Assembly: GCF_015711015.1 (NCBI RefSeq)
Contig: NZ_CP064653.1
Location: 2,728,001-2,792,000, forward strand
Direction of reading: 5' to 3'
DNA: 64,000 bases
Origin: Methylomonas sp. LL1
GTDB lineage: Bacteria; Pseudomonadota; Gammaproteobacteria; Methylococcales; Methylomonadaceae
This document shows, piece after piece, positions 37,574-47,374 of the stretch (its first letter is position 1; each line of letters begins with the position of its first letter). The position numbers were made by a program, and so were the translations under genes. The notes under the pieces were generated by a model that ran no database searches, had not been told where the DNA came from, and saw nothing but the letters and a program-made list of their open reading frames with translations.

Positions 37574-39067
37574 TTATGCGGTGGCGCGCTCCTCGGATTT
37601 GACTTCATCCAGCTTGCCGGCCGCGGCCATTTCCTTGTACACCGCCATCACGGCGTCTTCGATCGGTTCCATCGCGTGCTCGCCGTTCGGGATAATGCCG
37701 GCTTGTTCCAGCATGTCCCACGGCTCATAACCGATTTTCGAGCACAACACCGCTTCGCAACCTTCCAAGGCCCGGATAGTGCGTTGCAATACGCTTTCGC
37801 CGTCGCCGCAGGTGTCGTCGCCGCTACAATACAGATCAGTCTTGCGGTGACTCATGAAACGCACGCCGTCCGGCGAGGCTTCGTAGATTAAAAATTCCTT
37901 GGCATGACCGAAGTGCTGATTGATTACGCCTTGACCGCTGGTAGCAATCGCCATCAGTACCGGCCGGGTGTTCAACTTGGTCTCCGCGGCGTGTTTGGCG
38001 GCGGATTCGGCCGCGGCAGCGCGTTTGCTGTGCATTTCCTCGGCAATCGCTTCGTGAATGACCTTGCGTTTTTCCATCGCCGCCTGATAATCGATTTCCA
38101 TTTCTTCGATCTTATCCAGCGTGAATTCGTCGCCCCGGTCCTCGCCCAGCAAACCAACCGCGTCGGCGCGGCATTGCCGGCAGTGGCGCATCATGTTCAT
38201 ATCGCCGGAGCAGGCGTCCTGCAAATCCATCAACTCGTCTTGGGTCGGGCCGCGTTGGCCCATCACGCCGTAGAAGGTGCCGTGCTCTGCTTCCGCGATC
38301 AGCGGCATCACGTTATGCAGGAAGGCACCCTTGGCTTTGACGGTTTTACTGACTTCGGCCAAATGTTTGTCGTTGACGCCCGGTATCATCACCGAGTTGA
38401 CCTTGACCAAAATACCCTTGGCCACCAACATTTCCAGGCCTTTTTGCTGCTGTTCGATCAGAATCCGCGCGCCTTCGATGCCGTGGATGCGCTTGTTTTC
38501 CCAGAAAATCCACGGATAAATCTTGGCGCCGACTTCGGGATCGAGGCAGTTGATGGTGATGGTGACATGGTCAATATTGTGTTTGGATAGTTCTTCCACA
38601 GAATCCGGCAGTGCCAGGCCATTGGTCGAAACACACAACTTGATATCCGGCGCTTCGTCGCTCAGGCGACGGAAGGTTTCGAAAGTGCGCTCGGGGTTGG
38701 CTAACGGATCGCCGGGGCCGGCGATGCCTAATACCGTCATTTGCGGGATGGTGGCGGCTACCGCCATGGTTTTCTTGACCGCTTGATCGGGCGTCAGCAA
38801 TTCTGACACCACGCCGGGACGCGACTCGTTGGCGCAATCGTATTTACGATTGCAATAATGGCATTGGATATTACAGGCCGGTGCGACCGCGACATGCATG
38901 CGGGCGAAATAATGATGGGCGTCCTCGGAATAGCACGGGTGGTTTTCCACCTTGGCGCGAATCTCGTCGGATAAATGGCCCAGTTGGTCATCGGTTGTAC
39001 CGCAAGAATGGGATGAACAGCCGCCTGCGCTGGCTGCGGGGGTTTCGTTTAATACTGGCAGTTCCAT
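37574..39067 (-). CDS. nifB: NifB, radical SAM NifB-cofactor synthase
   Basis: 497 residues. The radical SAM motif C-x3-C-x2-C (PACNIQCHYCNRKYDC) lies near residues 65-75, further cluster Cys are CSSHSC and HCRQCRADAVG, and a C-terminal NifX/NafY-like domain (about 380-480) binds the product. It makes the Fe8S9C precursor of FeMo-co. TGAGGTG stands 6 bp before the ATG at 39067, so this start is preferred over an in-frame GTG at 39076. A sigma-54 promoter and a NifA site lie just upstream, so it leads the nif operon. Confidence 0.95.
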   Translation of the reverse strand: MELPVLNETPAASAGGCSSHSCGTTDDQLGHLSDEIRAKVENHPCYSEDAHHYFARMHVAVAPACNIQCHYCNRKYDCANESRPGVVSELLTPDQAVKKTMAVAATIPQMTVLGIAGPGDPLANPERTFETFRRLSDEAPDIKLCVSTNGLALPDSVEELSKHNIDHVTITINCLDPEVGAKIYPWIFWENKRIHGIEGARILIEQQQKGLEMLVAKGILVKVNSVMIPGVNDKHLAEVSKTVKAKGAFLHNVMPLIAEAEHGTFYGVMGQRGPTQDELMDLQDACSGDMNMMRHCRQCRADAVGLLGEDRGDEFTLDKIEEMEIDYQAAMEKRKVIHEAIAEEMHSKRAAAAESAAKHAAETKLNTRPVLMAIATSGQGVINQHFGHAKEFLIYEASPDGVRFMSHRKTDLYCSGDDTCGDGESVLQRTIRALEGCEAVLCSKIGYEPWDMLEQAGIIPNGEHAMEPIEDAVMAVYKEMAAAGKLDEVKSEERATA

Positions 39068-39101
39068 AATCTTCACCTCACTAGTTTGTTAATGAGGTTA
39101 A

Positions 39102-39117
39102 AGCATAGAGCATGCCA
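39102..39117 (-). promoter_or_regulatory. sigma-54 (-24/-12) promoter of nifB
   Basis: Minus-strand TGGCATGCTCTATGCT matches the RpoN consensus with GG and GC exactly 10 bp apart. It stands 35 bp before the nifB ATG, which leaves a short leader. Confidence 0.8.
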
Positions 39118-39170
39118 GACTATAAGTTATTGTTTTTAATCATAAACACGATATTTTTGTTTGTGAAACT

Positions 39171-39186
39171 TGTCATAAAGTCCACA
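39171..39186. promoter_or_regulatory. NifA-type upstream activator site
   Basis: TGT-CATAAAGTCC-ACA is an exact TGT-N10-ACA. It lies about 55 bp upstream of the -24 element, close to the usual distance for NifA binding. Together they predict activation under nitrogen-fixing conditions. Confidence 0.7.
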
Positions 39187-39286
39187 AACCCAATACCTGC
39201 CAATGTTTACTAGGCGACAAAGGCTTTTTGGCGCACCGGATCGGCAGTCGATTTTCCCCGGCAAGACGGACTCGTCGCTTATGAAT

Positions 39287-39304
39287 GTGCGAATACATTC
39301 GCAC
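39287..39304. repeat. short REP-like palindrome
   Basis: GTGCGAAT-AC-ATTCGCAC, a perfect inverted repeat next to the end of the lipoprotein gene. It shares the xGCGAAT/ATTCGCx design with the copies at 42988 and 43019. Confidence 0.6.
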
Positions 39305-39319
39305 CGAATGATACAACCT

Positions 39320-39925
39320 TCATTCGGTAGCTAGCGCCTTGAAACCGGTTGCCATGTCGCGAGCCAAACGGTTTAGGCATTCATTCAGCGCCGCCACCAT
39401 TACCCGATAATCATCGGTAGAAGCCGGCAATCGGTAGCTGCTTTGTTCGCTCTTAACCAGCCGATCGTCTTGACTGATTTGCCATTGGGCGGTCAAACCC
39501 GCCTGGCCTTGCGGATCGACATGAAATTCCAGGATCCTCACCGTCAACCTGTATTGCGCCTGTTTAGCCCCCTGGTTATTGGACAACTGCACATCGGCGG
39601 GCAGCAGTAGGCTTAAATCCTGTGCCAAAACCCGGCTGATATTTTCATCCAACGCTTCGGCCCAGCGATGCAGTTCGTGCAGTTGATAGGTGTTTTTGCC
39701 GGTCGCGGTCACCATCTGCGACCGCTCTAAATAGTGTGGGATACGAACCGGAGCAATCGATACGCTCGGTTTGGCCGTGGCGGATACCGATCCGGCAGGT
39801 TCGGCATCGGTGACGGGCTCCAATAAATAGAATTGAGCCGGCGGAGTCGATCCGATGCAGCCGGCCTGCAATAACAGCAAGGAAACCGCCGAAATCCGCA
39901 AAATCGATTGTGCTGTTTTCATCAT
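39320..39925 (-). CDS. PqiC/YmbA-like ABC-transport auxiliary lipoprotein
   Basis: 201 residues, lipoprotein signal with Cys23 (LLLLQAGC), then the PqiC fold (FYLLEPV, VRIPHYLERSQMV, HRWAEALDENISRVLAQDL). It would sit in the outer membrane, inner face, and receive lipid or hydrophobic cargo from an MCE bridge. It is the last gene of the Mla-type operon, 9 bp after the MlaD-like gene. Confidence 0.83.
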   Translation of the reverse strand: MMKTAQSILRISAVSLLLLQAGCIGSTPPAQFYLLEPVTDAEPAGSVSATAKPSVSIAPVRIPHYLERSQMVTATGKNTYQLHELHRWAEALDENISRVLAQDLSLLLPADVQLSNNQGAKQAQYRLTVRILEFHVDPQGQAGLTAQWQISQDDRLVKSEQSSYRLPASTDDYRVMVAALNECLNRLARDMATGFKALATE

Positions 39926-39934
39926 TATTATCCT

Positions 39935-40960
39935 TTAATTTTCCTTACCTGAAATCAAGGCTTCCGGATGCCGTTCCAGATATTCGCCCAGATCGCGGAT
40001 AGCCCGCGCGGCCTGCTTCAAGGCCAGCAAGGTATCGGACAGCGCCGATTCCGGACCGACCGCATCGCCCACCTTCCGCATCGATTCTTCCGCCCTATTC
40101 AGGGCCGTGGTTGCCGCCTGCAAGGTTTTATCGGTACTGTTGAATACCTTCGGCAATTCGTTGTGAAGTTGTTTGACCATCGCCTGCGTGTCCTTGACCA
40201 GAGCTTCGGTGCTGACCATCGTAGCCGTCGTATTCTGTAACAGCGGTTCCAGATTACTGTTGAGAATGTGCATGGTGCTCTCAATGTCCTGCAAGGTGTT
40301 GGCCAGAGCAACCTGAGTTTTTTTCAAGTCATCAGAAGCCAAAAGCCTTTTGATTTCCCGCAGACTGTCGGCAAAATCTTGTACTATCTGATCCAACGGC
40401 ATGGAACGCAATTTTTCCGCGACTTGTTCGGCGGTATTGCGCAGTTCGTCGGTTGCGGTCGGTAGACCGGGTATTTCAAGCATGCCCTTATACTCCAGCC
40501 CGGTGAATACCGGTAGCTTGCCGGGATGCACATCCAGATCGACATACAACAAGCCGGTCAACAGACTCTGCATTTCCAATCTGGCACGAAAGCCGATATC
40601 GACCATCTTAGCCAGATCGGCCTTTCTTTCTTTCTCGCTGACTTCGGTGCGGAAAGAAGAGCCGCCGGAGCTGTTTAGCCCCCCTCTATCGATTTCCACC
40701 ACCACCGGCTTGAAAACCTTGTTGCGCTTGGGATCGAACAGCAGGCTAATTTCCTTGACCTCGCCGATCTTGACGCCCTGCATTTTGACCGGCGCACCGA
40801 CTTCGAGCCCATTCAACGAGGAATCGAAAAATACCACGAACTGCATCTTATCGGCCTTAAAGCTTTGTCCGCCGCCGAATATCAACAGCCCTATCACCAA
40901 TAATGCCAACGCGCCGAGGGTAAAACCGCCGATGGCGGCGGGATTGATGGGTTTACTCAT
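39935..40960 (-). CDS. MlaD-like MCE-domain protein
   Basis: 341 residues: one membrane helix (about 11-31), an MCE domain (about 40-130, FFDSSLNGLEVGAPVKMQGVKIGEV), then a long helical coiled region. The length is close to the PqiB/MlaD intermediate class, with one MCE repeat only. It anchors in the inner membrane and reaches through the periplasm, carrying lipid between the permease complex and the PqiC-like lipoprotein. Confidence 0.85.
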   Translation of the reverse strand: MSKPINPAAIGGFTLGALALLVIGLLIFGGGQSFKADKMQFVVFFDSSLNGLEVGAPVKMQGVKIGEVKEISLLFDPKRNKVFKPVVVEIDRGGLNSSGGSSFRTEVSEKERKADLAKMVDIGFRARLEMQSLLTGLLYVDLDVHPGKLPVFTGLEYKGMLEIPGLPTATDELRNTAEQVAEKLRSMPLDQIVQDFADSLREIKRLLASDDLKKTQVALANTLQDIESTMHILNSNLEPLLQNTTATMVSTEALVKDTQAMVKQLHNELPKVFNSTDKTLQAATTALNRAEESMRKVGDAVGPESALSDTLLALKQAARAIRDLGEYLERHPEALISGKEN

Positions 40961-40987
40961 ACGGAAACAGCTCCTGTTGCGAGTGTC

Positions 40988-41746
40988 TTATCGAACATGC
41001 CCTTCGCCACGCGTCAAAAATTGAATGATCCTAGGGTCGTCCGACTCAGCCAATAGTTTTTTCGGCGCGCCGGTAGCCAGCATGGTTTTACTCTCCGAAT
41101 CGAGAAATACCGAGTTGGTGCCGATCGCGAAAATACTGGCCAGCTCATGCGTCACCACTACGATAGTGGTGCCCAAGGTCTGACACAAACTGATAATCAG
41201 ATCATCCAGCAATCGGGCGCTGACCGGATCCAGCCCGGCGGAAGGTTCGTCGAAAAATAGAATTTCCGGATCCAAGGCCATCGCCCGCGCCAACCCCGCC
41301 CGCTTTTGCATGCCGCCGCTGATCTCGGCCGGATAATATTCCTCGAAACCGGCCAGTCCCACCAGCGCCAGTTTATAGGACACCATGTCGGCGATTTCAG
41401 CCCGGCTCATACGGGTGAATTCGCCCAACGGCAGTGCAATGTTTTCGGCCAGGGTCAAGGAGCTGAACAAGGCGCCACTTTGATATAACACCCCGATCCG
41501 CCGCATGATGTTAATCCGCTGCCGGTCATCGGCATGCCAGAAACTCTGTTGATCGTAATACACATCACCTTCAGCGGGTTGCTGCAAGCCGATCAAATGT
41601 TTCAACAGGGTGCTTTTGCCGCAACCGCTGCCGCCCATCACGATAAACACCTCGCCTCGAGCGATACTGAAATTCAGGTCGCGCTGAATGACGAAATCGC
41701 CATAGGCCATGGTCAGGTGTTCGACGCTAATATGAGCCTGTTTCAT
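40988..41746 (-). CDS. MlaF-like ABC transporter ATPase
   Basis: 252 residues. Walker A GGSGCGKST, signature ISGGMQKRAGLARA and Walker B ILFFDEPSAGLDP are all intact. The ISGGM signature with QKR is the MlaF (lipid transport) form. It lies between the MlaE-like permease (9 bp upstream) and the MlaD-like gene. Confidence 0.9.
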   Translation of the reverse strand: MKQAHISVEHLTMAYGDFVIQRDLNFSIARGEVFIVMGGSGCGKSTLLKHLIGLQQPAEGDVYYDQQSFWHADDRQRINIMRRIGVLYQSGALFSSLTLAENIALPLGEFTRMSRAEIADMVSYKLALVGLAGFEEYYPAEISGGMQKRAGLARAMALDPEILFFDEPSAGLDPVSARLLDDLIISLCQTLGTTIVVVTHELASIFAIGTNSVFLDSESKTMLATGAPKKLLAESDDPRIIQFLTRGEGHVR

Positions 41747-41755
41747 TTGCTGGCC

Positions 41756-42913
41756 TCAAACATCCAGCCGATTACAGATCAAGGTCAGAATCGAATCGGC
41801 CACGACAATGTAAACGATACTGTCAACCACCGCCGCCGTGGTGGCATCGCCCACCGCCGACGCACTGCGTCCGCACTGCATGCCGCGCATACATCCGGCG
41901 GTGGCGATCAATACCGCGAATACCAAGCTTTTGAATAAACCCACCACAAAATCGGGCAATTGCACGGCTTTTTGAATTTCGTTGTAATACTGAATAAACG
42001 ACACATCGAAGAAACTGAAACTGACTAGCGCCCCGCCCATAATCCCCATCAAGTCGGCATACAGGCACAGCAAGGGCATTACCAGAATCAACGCCAGCAT
42101 TCTGGGCAGCACCAAGAACTCGGTCGGTGAAATTCCCATGGTTTTCAAGGCGTCGATTTCGCTATTGACATTCATGGTCCCCAATTGAGCCGCATAAGAA
42201 GCGCCGGTGCGGCCGGACATGATGACGGCCGTCATCAATGGCCCCATTTCCCTAACCGTACCCAGCGCCACCAGATCGGCGATATAAATTTGGGCACCGA
42301 ACATCGCCAGTTGCAAGGCGCCGACGAAAGCCAGAATCAAGCCCACCAGCAAACTGATCAGGGTGGCAATCGGTAAACCGCCGGGGCCGGCATCCTGAAT
42401 ACAGATCAACAAATCAACCACTCTGAAGCGGGCCTTGCCGCGAAGCAAGGCCCAGACGGCCAGTAACGCCTCCCCGACAAACACGACCAGCGCCCGGCCA
42501 TCCTTGCCCAAATCGAGCACCCGGTTACCGACAACCGCCAGCATAGACACATGTTGTTCGCTACGGCGCGCACCCACTCGCTCCGGCACCGCGCGAGCCA
42601 ATTTCAATAGGCTTTGCACCCCGTCCGGCAACCCGGAACTGTCCATCGCAACAGACTGGCTATCGCAATAATCGGCGATTTTCAACAGATAGCAGGGCAA
42701 TCGGCTGTCCCAATCCCGCAGCTCCGAAGCCTGCAACACGATACGTTTTGGTGCCAATCGGTTCAGTTCTTCGATTATCAGCCCGACCGGCTCGATCTCG
42801 GCATCGCGCAACCAATGACCGCCGAATTGTACGATCAGACTGGCATCGGAGGTCGACTCTATCCGGACCTTGCCTGAAACCTCGGGGCTGTCGATTTTGA
42901 TTGCATCACTCAT
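41756..42913 (-). CDS. MlaE-like permease with N-terminal STAS domain
   Basis: 385 residues. A cytoplasmic STAS domain (about 15-115) precedes the MlaE membrane domain (about 150-380) with PIATLISLLVGLILAF and the PLLCLYADLMGIMGG segment. In E. coli the STAS protein MlaB is separate. Here it is fused to MlaE, which explains the absence of an mlaB gene. It opens the four-gene operon for lipid transport between the membranes. Confidence 0.87.
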   Translation of the reverse strand: MSDAIKIDSPEVSGKVRIESTSDASLIVQFGGHWLRDAEIEPVGLIIEELNRLAPKRIVLQASELRDWDSRLPCYLLKIADYCDSQSVAMDSSGLPDGVQSLLKLARAVPERVGARRSEQHVSMLAVVGNRVLDLGKDGRALVVFVGEALLAVWALLRGKARFRVVDLLICIQDAGPGGLPIATLISLLVGLILAFVGALQLAMFGAQIYIADLVALGTVREMGPLMTAVIMSGRTGASYAAQLGTMNVNSEIDALKTMGISPTEFLVLPRMLALILVMPLLCLYADLMGIMGGALVSFSFFDVSFIQYYNEIQKAVQLPDFVVGLFKSLVFAVLIATAGCMRGMQCGRSASAVGDATTAAVVDSIVYIVVADSILTLICNRLDV

Positions 42914-42987
42914 AAACCGCTCACTTCTGGACAGTTCAGGAATTGGTCAAAAACAACCGCCAGAAATGGTGGGGAGCAATATTGTAG

Positions 42988-43038
42988 GGGCGAATTGATT
43001 CGCCCAATAAAAGACCCCGTGGCGAATAAACTCGCCAC
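42988..43038. repeat. pair of REP-like palindromes
   Basis: GGGCGAATTGATTCGCCC (42988-43005) and a second copy, GTGGCGAATAAACTCGCCAC (43019-43038), lie 13 bp apart upstream of the MlaE-like gene. Both are inverted repeats of the same design as those at 19203 and 39287. Confidence 0.65.
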
Positions 43039-43069
43039 TACGGCAGATTCTGATGAGATCAGAAAGCTT

Positions 43070-43170
43070 GTGGGCATTGCTGAAGCCAAATATATCGTTG
43101 ACTAACCGGAGTCGAAGCGACCGACAGTTTTTTTGGATTGGATAAATTTATTGCCATAAATCACCTAAGA
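43070..43170. repeat. dispersed repeat, copy 2
   Basis: Related at both ends to 12107-12293 (AGAAAGCTTGT, CATTG, GCCAAATAT; TTTGGATTGG, TTATTGCCATAAATC, CCTAA) with a shorter middle. It fills most of the 274-bp gap between the Mla operon and the Uma2 gene. Confidence 0.55.
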
Positions 43171-43187
43171 ATATACAGGCGCCAATA

Positions 43188-43775
43188 TCAGACAACCTGC
43201 TGTTTCTGTTGTAAAAATTGCAGCACATCTTCGTTATTGACTTGATAATAAATATCCTCGACCGCCACGACCACGTTAACCGAGTAAAAACTAATTTCGT
43301 CGCCCAGATAATAATAAGAAGACTGCCAGCCATCCTTGCGTCTAAACACTACGATCTCCCCCCTATCCTGTTCGATCAACACATACTCTTCCAGGCTAGG
43401 CAAAGCCTGGTAACGCAATCGTTTTACGGTTTGATCGAACTTACGCGTGGTTTTGGAAAGCACTTCGACCACGATCACGGGTGAGTTTTTGTAGTATTCG
43501 TTTTCATTATCCCGCTCGCACACCACCATCACATCTGGATAGAAAAAAGCCTCCCAGGCCTTAACCTTCATATCCGACATGAAGGTTCGGCAGGGTGTGC
43601 CTTTGAGTTTGCTTCTAAGCTCGCCAGCCATGTTCAGCGCCAGCAAATTATGATTCTCGCTGGCACCAGCCATTGCATAGACTTCACCGTCGATGTATTC
43701 ATGCTTGGTGTCGGCAAGCAATTCGCCTTGCAGATAGCCGGCTTCGGTTATTTTTTCAGCATATTTTAAATTCAT
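43188..43775 (-). CDS. Uma2-family protein (PD-(D/E)XK nuclease fold)
   Basis: 195 residues with the DUF820/Uma2 pattern: EYIDGEVYAMAGASENHN, FYPDVMVVCE and VIVVEVLSKTT, then a Lys-rich helix and EEYVLIEQD. The acids and fold match PD-(D/E)XK enzymes, but the biological role of the family is unknown. It stands alone, 31 bp after the end of parC. Uma2 genes are common in cyanobacteria and scattered in methanotrophs, which suggests transfer. Confidence 0.82.
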   Translation of the reverse strand: MNLKYAEKITEAGYLQGELLADTKHEYIDGEVYAMAGASENHNLLALNMAGELRSKLKGTPCRTFMSDMKVKAWEAFFYPDVMVVCERDNENEYYKNSPVIVVEVLSKTTRKFDQTVKRLRYQALPSLEEYVLIEQDRGEIVVFRRKDGWQSSYYYLGDEISFYSVNVVVAVEDIYYQVNNEDVLQFLQQKQQVV

Positions 43776-43806
43776 GACTGTAACTCCGAATCATCAAGGT
43801 TGGTCC

Positions 43807-46044
43807 TTAAACCGGCACACACTGCAAACCTTCGACTTTTTGAAATCCACGCGGCAATGCCGTGCCGCGATTGGCTCGATTGCCGGTGTATTGGGCGATG
43901 TCCATCGCTTTCAGCGTGACGAAACGCTTACCGGACAGGATTTTCAGCTCGCTGCCCGCCGTCAGCGCCGTAACCGCTACCACCGCATCCTTGCCGGAAA
44001 CAATGTCGCCGCTCGGAATCTGGATCAATTTATTGCCCTTGCCTTTCGCCAGTTCCGGCAAATCCTGAGCGGGAAAAATCAGCAATCGGCCTTGCAAGGT
44101 CGCCACCGCCAGCAAATCATCGCTATTGGGAATCGGCGCCGGCGTCATCACTTTCGAACCTGTTGGCAGACTCAACAGCGCCTTGCCTGCCTTGTTTTTG
44201 CTCAGCAATTCCTTCAACTGCACCCTAAAACCGTAACCGGCATTGCTGGACATCAACAGCCAATCGTCCGACTGGCCGCTAAACACGTCGGTGAATAAAC
44301 TACCGGCCGGTGGATTCAGACGCCCGGTCAGCGGCTCGCCCTGGCTGCGCGCCGACGGCAGATCATGCGTGGTGATGGTGTAAACTCGGCCGGTGGAATC
44401 CAGCACATAAGCCGGCTGGGTGGTGCGACCCTTCGCCGAAGATAAATAGGCGTCGCCGGCCCGGTAGCTGAGGCTTTCCACCTCGATGTCGTAACCCTTG
44501 GCAGCGCGTATCCAGCCTTTTTGCGACAAGATGATGGTCACCGGCTCGTTGGCGATCAGCTCGGTGGTATCCAAGGCTTGCGCGGCTTCGCGGGCAACGA
44601 TGGGCGAACGGCGGTCGTCGCCGTATTTTTCCGCGTCGCGCTCGATTTCCTTACGGATCAAGCGATTCAGCAAGCGTTCGGAGCCCAGGGTTTTCTCCAG
44701 CGCCTGGCGCTCCTGTTCCAATTCGTCCTGTTCGCCGCGTATTTTCATCTCCTCCAATTTCGCCAAGTGCCGTAACTTCAATTCCAGGATCGCTTCCGCC
44801 TGCAAGTCGCTCAAGCCGAAACGCGCCATCAACACCGGTTTTGGATGGTCCTCGGCGCGGATGATGGCGATCACTTCGTCGATGTTCAGATAGGCGATCA
44901 GCAAGCCTTCCAGGATGTGCAAGCGCGCCAGCACCTTGTCCAGGCGGTATTGAAGCCGGCGGCGCACGGTTTCGGTCCGGAAACTGATCCATTCGGTCAG
45001 AATCATCCGCAGATTCTTGACCTGCGGCTTGCCGTTCAGGCCGATCATGTTCATATTGACCCGGTAATTTTTCTCCAGGTCGGTGGTGGCGAACAGATGC
45101 GACATCACCGCGTCGACGTCGATACGTTTGGTCTTGGGGATGACCAGCAAACGGGTAGGATTCTCGTGATCGGATTCGTCGCGCAAATCCTCGATCATCG
45201 GCAGTTTCTTCGCCAGCATCTGCGCGGCGATCTGTTCCAGCAACTTGGCACCTGAGACCTGATGCGGCAAGGCGGTGATGACGATATTGCCGTCTTCCAG
45301 CTCGTATTTGGCACGCATTTTCACCGAACCGTTGCCGGTCGCATACATTTTTTGAATGTCGGCGGCGGCCGTGACGATCTCGGCATCGGTCGGATAATCC
45401 GGGCCCTTGACATGCGCCAGCAAACCTTCCAGCGGCGTTTCCGGCTCGTCGAGCAATTGCAGGCAGGCAGCCGCGACTTCGCGCAGATTGTGCGGCGGAA
45501 TGTCGGTCGCCATGCCCACCGCGATGCCCATGGTGCCGTTCAGCAGCACGTTCGGCAAGCGGGCCGGCATCAGGCTGGGTTCTTTCAGGGTGCCGTCGAA
45601 ATTGTCGGTCCAATCAACGGTGCCCTGGCCCAGTTCGCTGAGCAAGGTTTGCGCGTAAGCCGTCAACCGCGATTCGGTGTAACGCATCGCCGCGAAGGAT
45701 TTCGGGTCGTCCGGCGAACCCCAGTTGCCCTGGCCATCGATCAGGGGATAGCGGTAGGAAAAGTCCTGCGCCATCAATACCATGGCTTCGTAGCAAGCCG
45801 AATCTCCGTGAGGATGGTATTTACCCAAGACGTCGCCGACGGTACGAGCCGATTTCTTGTACTTGGCCAGCGCCGTCAGTCCCAGTTCCGACATCGCATA
45901 GACGATACGGCGCTGCACCGGTTTGAGGCCGTCGCCGATATGCGGCAAGGCCCGGTCCAAAATCACGTACATGGAGTAATCCAGGTAGGCTTTTTCGGTG
46001 AATTCTTTTAGCGGGAGTTGTTCGAAGTTTTCCTGTACACCCAT
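43807..46044 (-). CDS. parC: DNA topoisomerase IV subunit A
   Basis: 745 residues, full length. Catalytic Tyr122 (MRYTESRLT), helix region [12 protein letters not shown] with Ser82 and Glu86 (the quinolone-sensitive residues), and a C-terminal beta-pinwheel with fewer repeats than GyrA and no GyrA box. It decatenates daughter chromosomes with ParE, whose gene is not in the window. Confidence 0.93.
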   Translation of the reverse strand: MGVQENFEQLPLKEFTEKAYLDYSMYVILDRALPHIGDGLKPVQRRIVYAMSELGLTALAKYKKSARTVGDVLGKYHPHGDSACYEAMVLMAQDFSYRYPLIDGQGNWGSPDDPKSFAAMRYTESRLTAYAQTLLSELGQGTVDWTDNFDGTLKEPSLMPARLPNVLLNGTMGIAVGMATDIPPHNLREVAAACLQLLDEPETPLEGLLAHVKGPDYPTDAEIVTAAADIQKMYATGNGSVKMRAKYELEDGNIVITALPHQVSGAKLLEQIAAQMLAKKLPMIEDLRDESDHENPTRLLVIPKTKRIDVDAVMSHLFATTDLEKNYRVNMNMIGLNGKPQVKNLRMILTEWISFRTETVRRRLQYRLDKVLARLHILEGLLIAYLNIDEVIAIIRAEDHPKPVLMARFGLSDLQAEAILELKLRHLAKLEEMKIRGEQDELEQERQALEKTLGSERLLNRLIRKEIERDAEKYGDDRRSPIVAREAAQALDTTELIANEPVTIILSQKGWIRAAKGYDIEVESLSYRAGDAYLSSAKGRTTQPAYVLDSTGRVYTITTHDLPSARSQGEPLTGRLNPPAGSLFTDVFSGQSDDWLLMSSNAGYGFRVQLKELLSKNKAGKALLSLPTGSKVMTPAPIPNSDDLLAVATLQGRLLIFPAQDLPELAKGKGNKLIQIPSGDIVSGKDAVVAVTALTAGSELKILSGKRFVTLKAMDIAQYTGNRANRGTALPRGFQKVEGLQCVPV

Positions 46045-46197
46045 TGTTTTGCGAATGATCCTGTGTGGTTAGTCGCCGACGCGACACGATTGAGAGGTGG
46101 ACTAAAATACCACAGCCGGGAGGCCGAGGCCTTATTGGAAGAAAACTGCTGATGTTTAATCGGAAAAGTTTTAACGGTCGGCTTAACGGCAAGGTGC

Positions 46198-47361
46198 TTA
46201 CATCAGCCAATCCGGCCGCAGCAGCATCGCCAGCGCCAACGCCACCATTACGCAGCCGCTGATCAGTTTCAGCCAGCGGCCGGATTGTTCGGTCAGTTTA
46301 TGACTGCCGAGCGTGATAACGGCAATCGCCACCATCAGGGAATCGTCGGCAATATAGGCAACAATGTAGAGCAGCAGATAAGCATAATATTGAATCATGC
46401 TGAAGCCCTGCTGGCTGAGCACGGCGGTATAGATGGCCGGCAAACCGGCGGTGCAGAGCAGTTCGATGAAATTGACGAGCACGGCTAAAATGGCAACCGA
46501 TAGCAGCGAAGCCGCCAAGGCCTCGGTCTGCAACAGTTGCCGCATGCGCGCATACAAGCCGGGTTTGGCCGCTTCCGGTATCGAGAACGAAAAACCTTGC
46601 TTGAACGCAAAGTAATCCTTGACATTGACCAGGCCGATCAACAAAGCCATGCAGGCTAAGGCCCAACGTACCGGATTGGACATGCCCATGATCAAAAACA
46701 CGTTCAACCAGGCCGCCATGAAAGCGAAATACACCGCGCCACTAATTAACACAAAGGTACCCGCCACCAGCGCCATTCGTTGCCGGTTTTGCATCCGAAT
46801 CAACAAAGACAACAAAAACAACAGCACCCACATCGCACAGGGATTGAAGCCATCCAGCAAACCCAAGGCCAGCGTGAACAGCGGCAAACCCAAGCGTTCC
46901 ACGCTGATGGTCCCAAACCAGCCGCCATCGACCTGCTGACCCATGGTGGCTGCATTGTCGATAAAAGCCAATAGCGGTGGTCCGCTATTTTCGGCGCTGT
47001 CAAAACCGACGAATACCTTGCCGTGCATCACAAAGGTCGGCACTCCTGGAGGCCAGATGCCGGCCTGCCGAGACAGGTTAATCAATTCGATGCGTGCATC
47101 AGGTTCTTGGTCCAGAGAACGATAAACTATTTTGAGCTGTGGCCGCTGCTGGGCAATCCGGGGCAAATATTTCTTGGCTTCGGCGCAATGCGGACATCCG
47201 TCGCGTACATAGACCTGTAATACGCCTATATCAACCGGATTGGCGGCGGAAGCGCCGAAGGGCAATAACAAGCAAATCAAACACAGGCAGCCCAGTATCC
47301 AGCCGAGGCCGGGACTACATAAGCCGCCCGGCCGATTGATGGCCGCAAGGAATACCGACAT
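46198..47361 (-). CDS. glutaredoxin-CcdA/DsbD-like membrane protein
   Basis: 387 residues: signal or first helix (about 20-40), a periplasmic thioredoxin-like domain with CPHC (VYVRDGCPHCAEAKKYL), then six membrane helices. The membrane part carries one Cys in FNPCAMW and one in LLCTAGLPA, the same places as the DsbD/CcdA transmembrane pair. It probably moves reducing power from the cytosol to the periplasm. The periplasmic target is unknown; c-type cytochrome or metal enzyme maturation would fit this organism. Confidence 0.75.
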   Translation of the reverse strand: MSVFLAAINRPGGLCSPGLGWILGCLCLICLLLPFGASAANPVDIGVLQVYVRDGCPHCAEAKKYLPRIAQQRPQLKIVYRSLDQEPDARIELINLSRQAGIWPPGVPTFVMHGKVFVGFDSAENSGPPLLAFIDNAATMGQQVDGGWFGTISVERLGLPLFTLALGLLDGFNPCAMWVLLFLLSLLIRMQNRQRMALVAGTFVLISGAVYFAFMAAWLNVFLIMGMSNPVRWALACMALLIGLVNVKDYFAFKQGFSFSIPEAAKPGLYARMRQLLQTEALAASLLSVAILAVLVNFIELLCTAGLPAIYTAVLSQQGFSMIQYYAYLLLYIVAYIADDSLMVAIAVITLGSHKLTEQSGRWLKLISGCVMVALALAMLLRPDWLM

Positions 47362-47374
47362 ACAAAGCCTCGCT

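Noticed and set aside
44651-45613. 320-codon frame within parC
   Set aside because: It is a shadow frame on the same strand as the clear parC gene, with Arg/Asp-rich low-quality composition.
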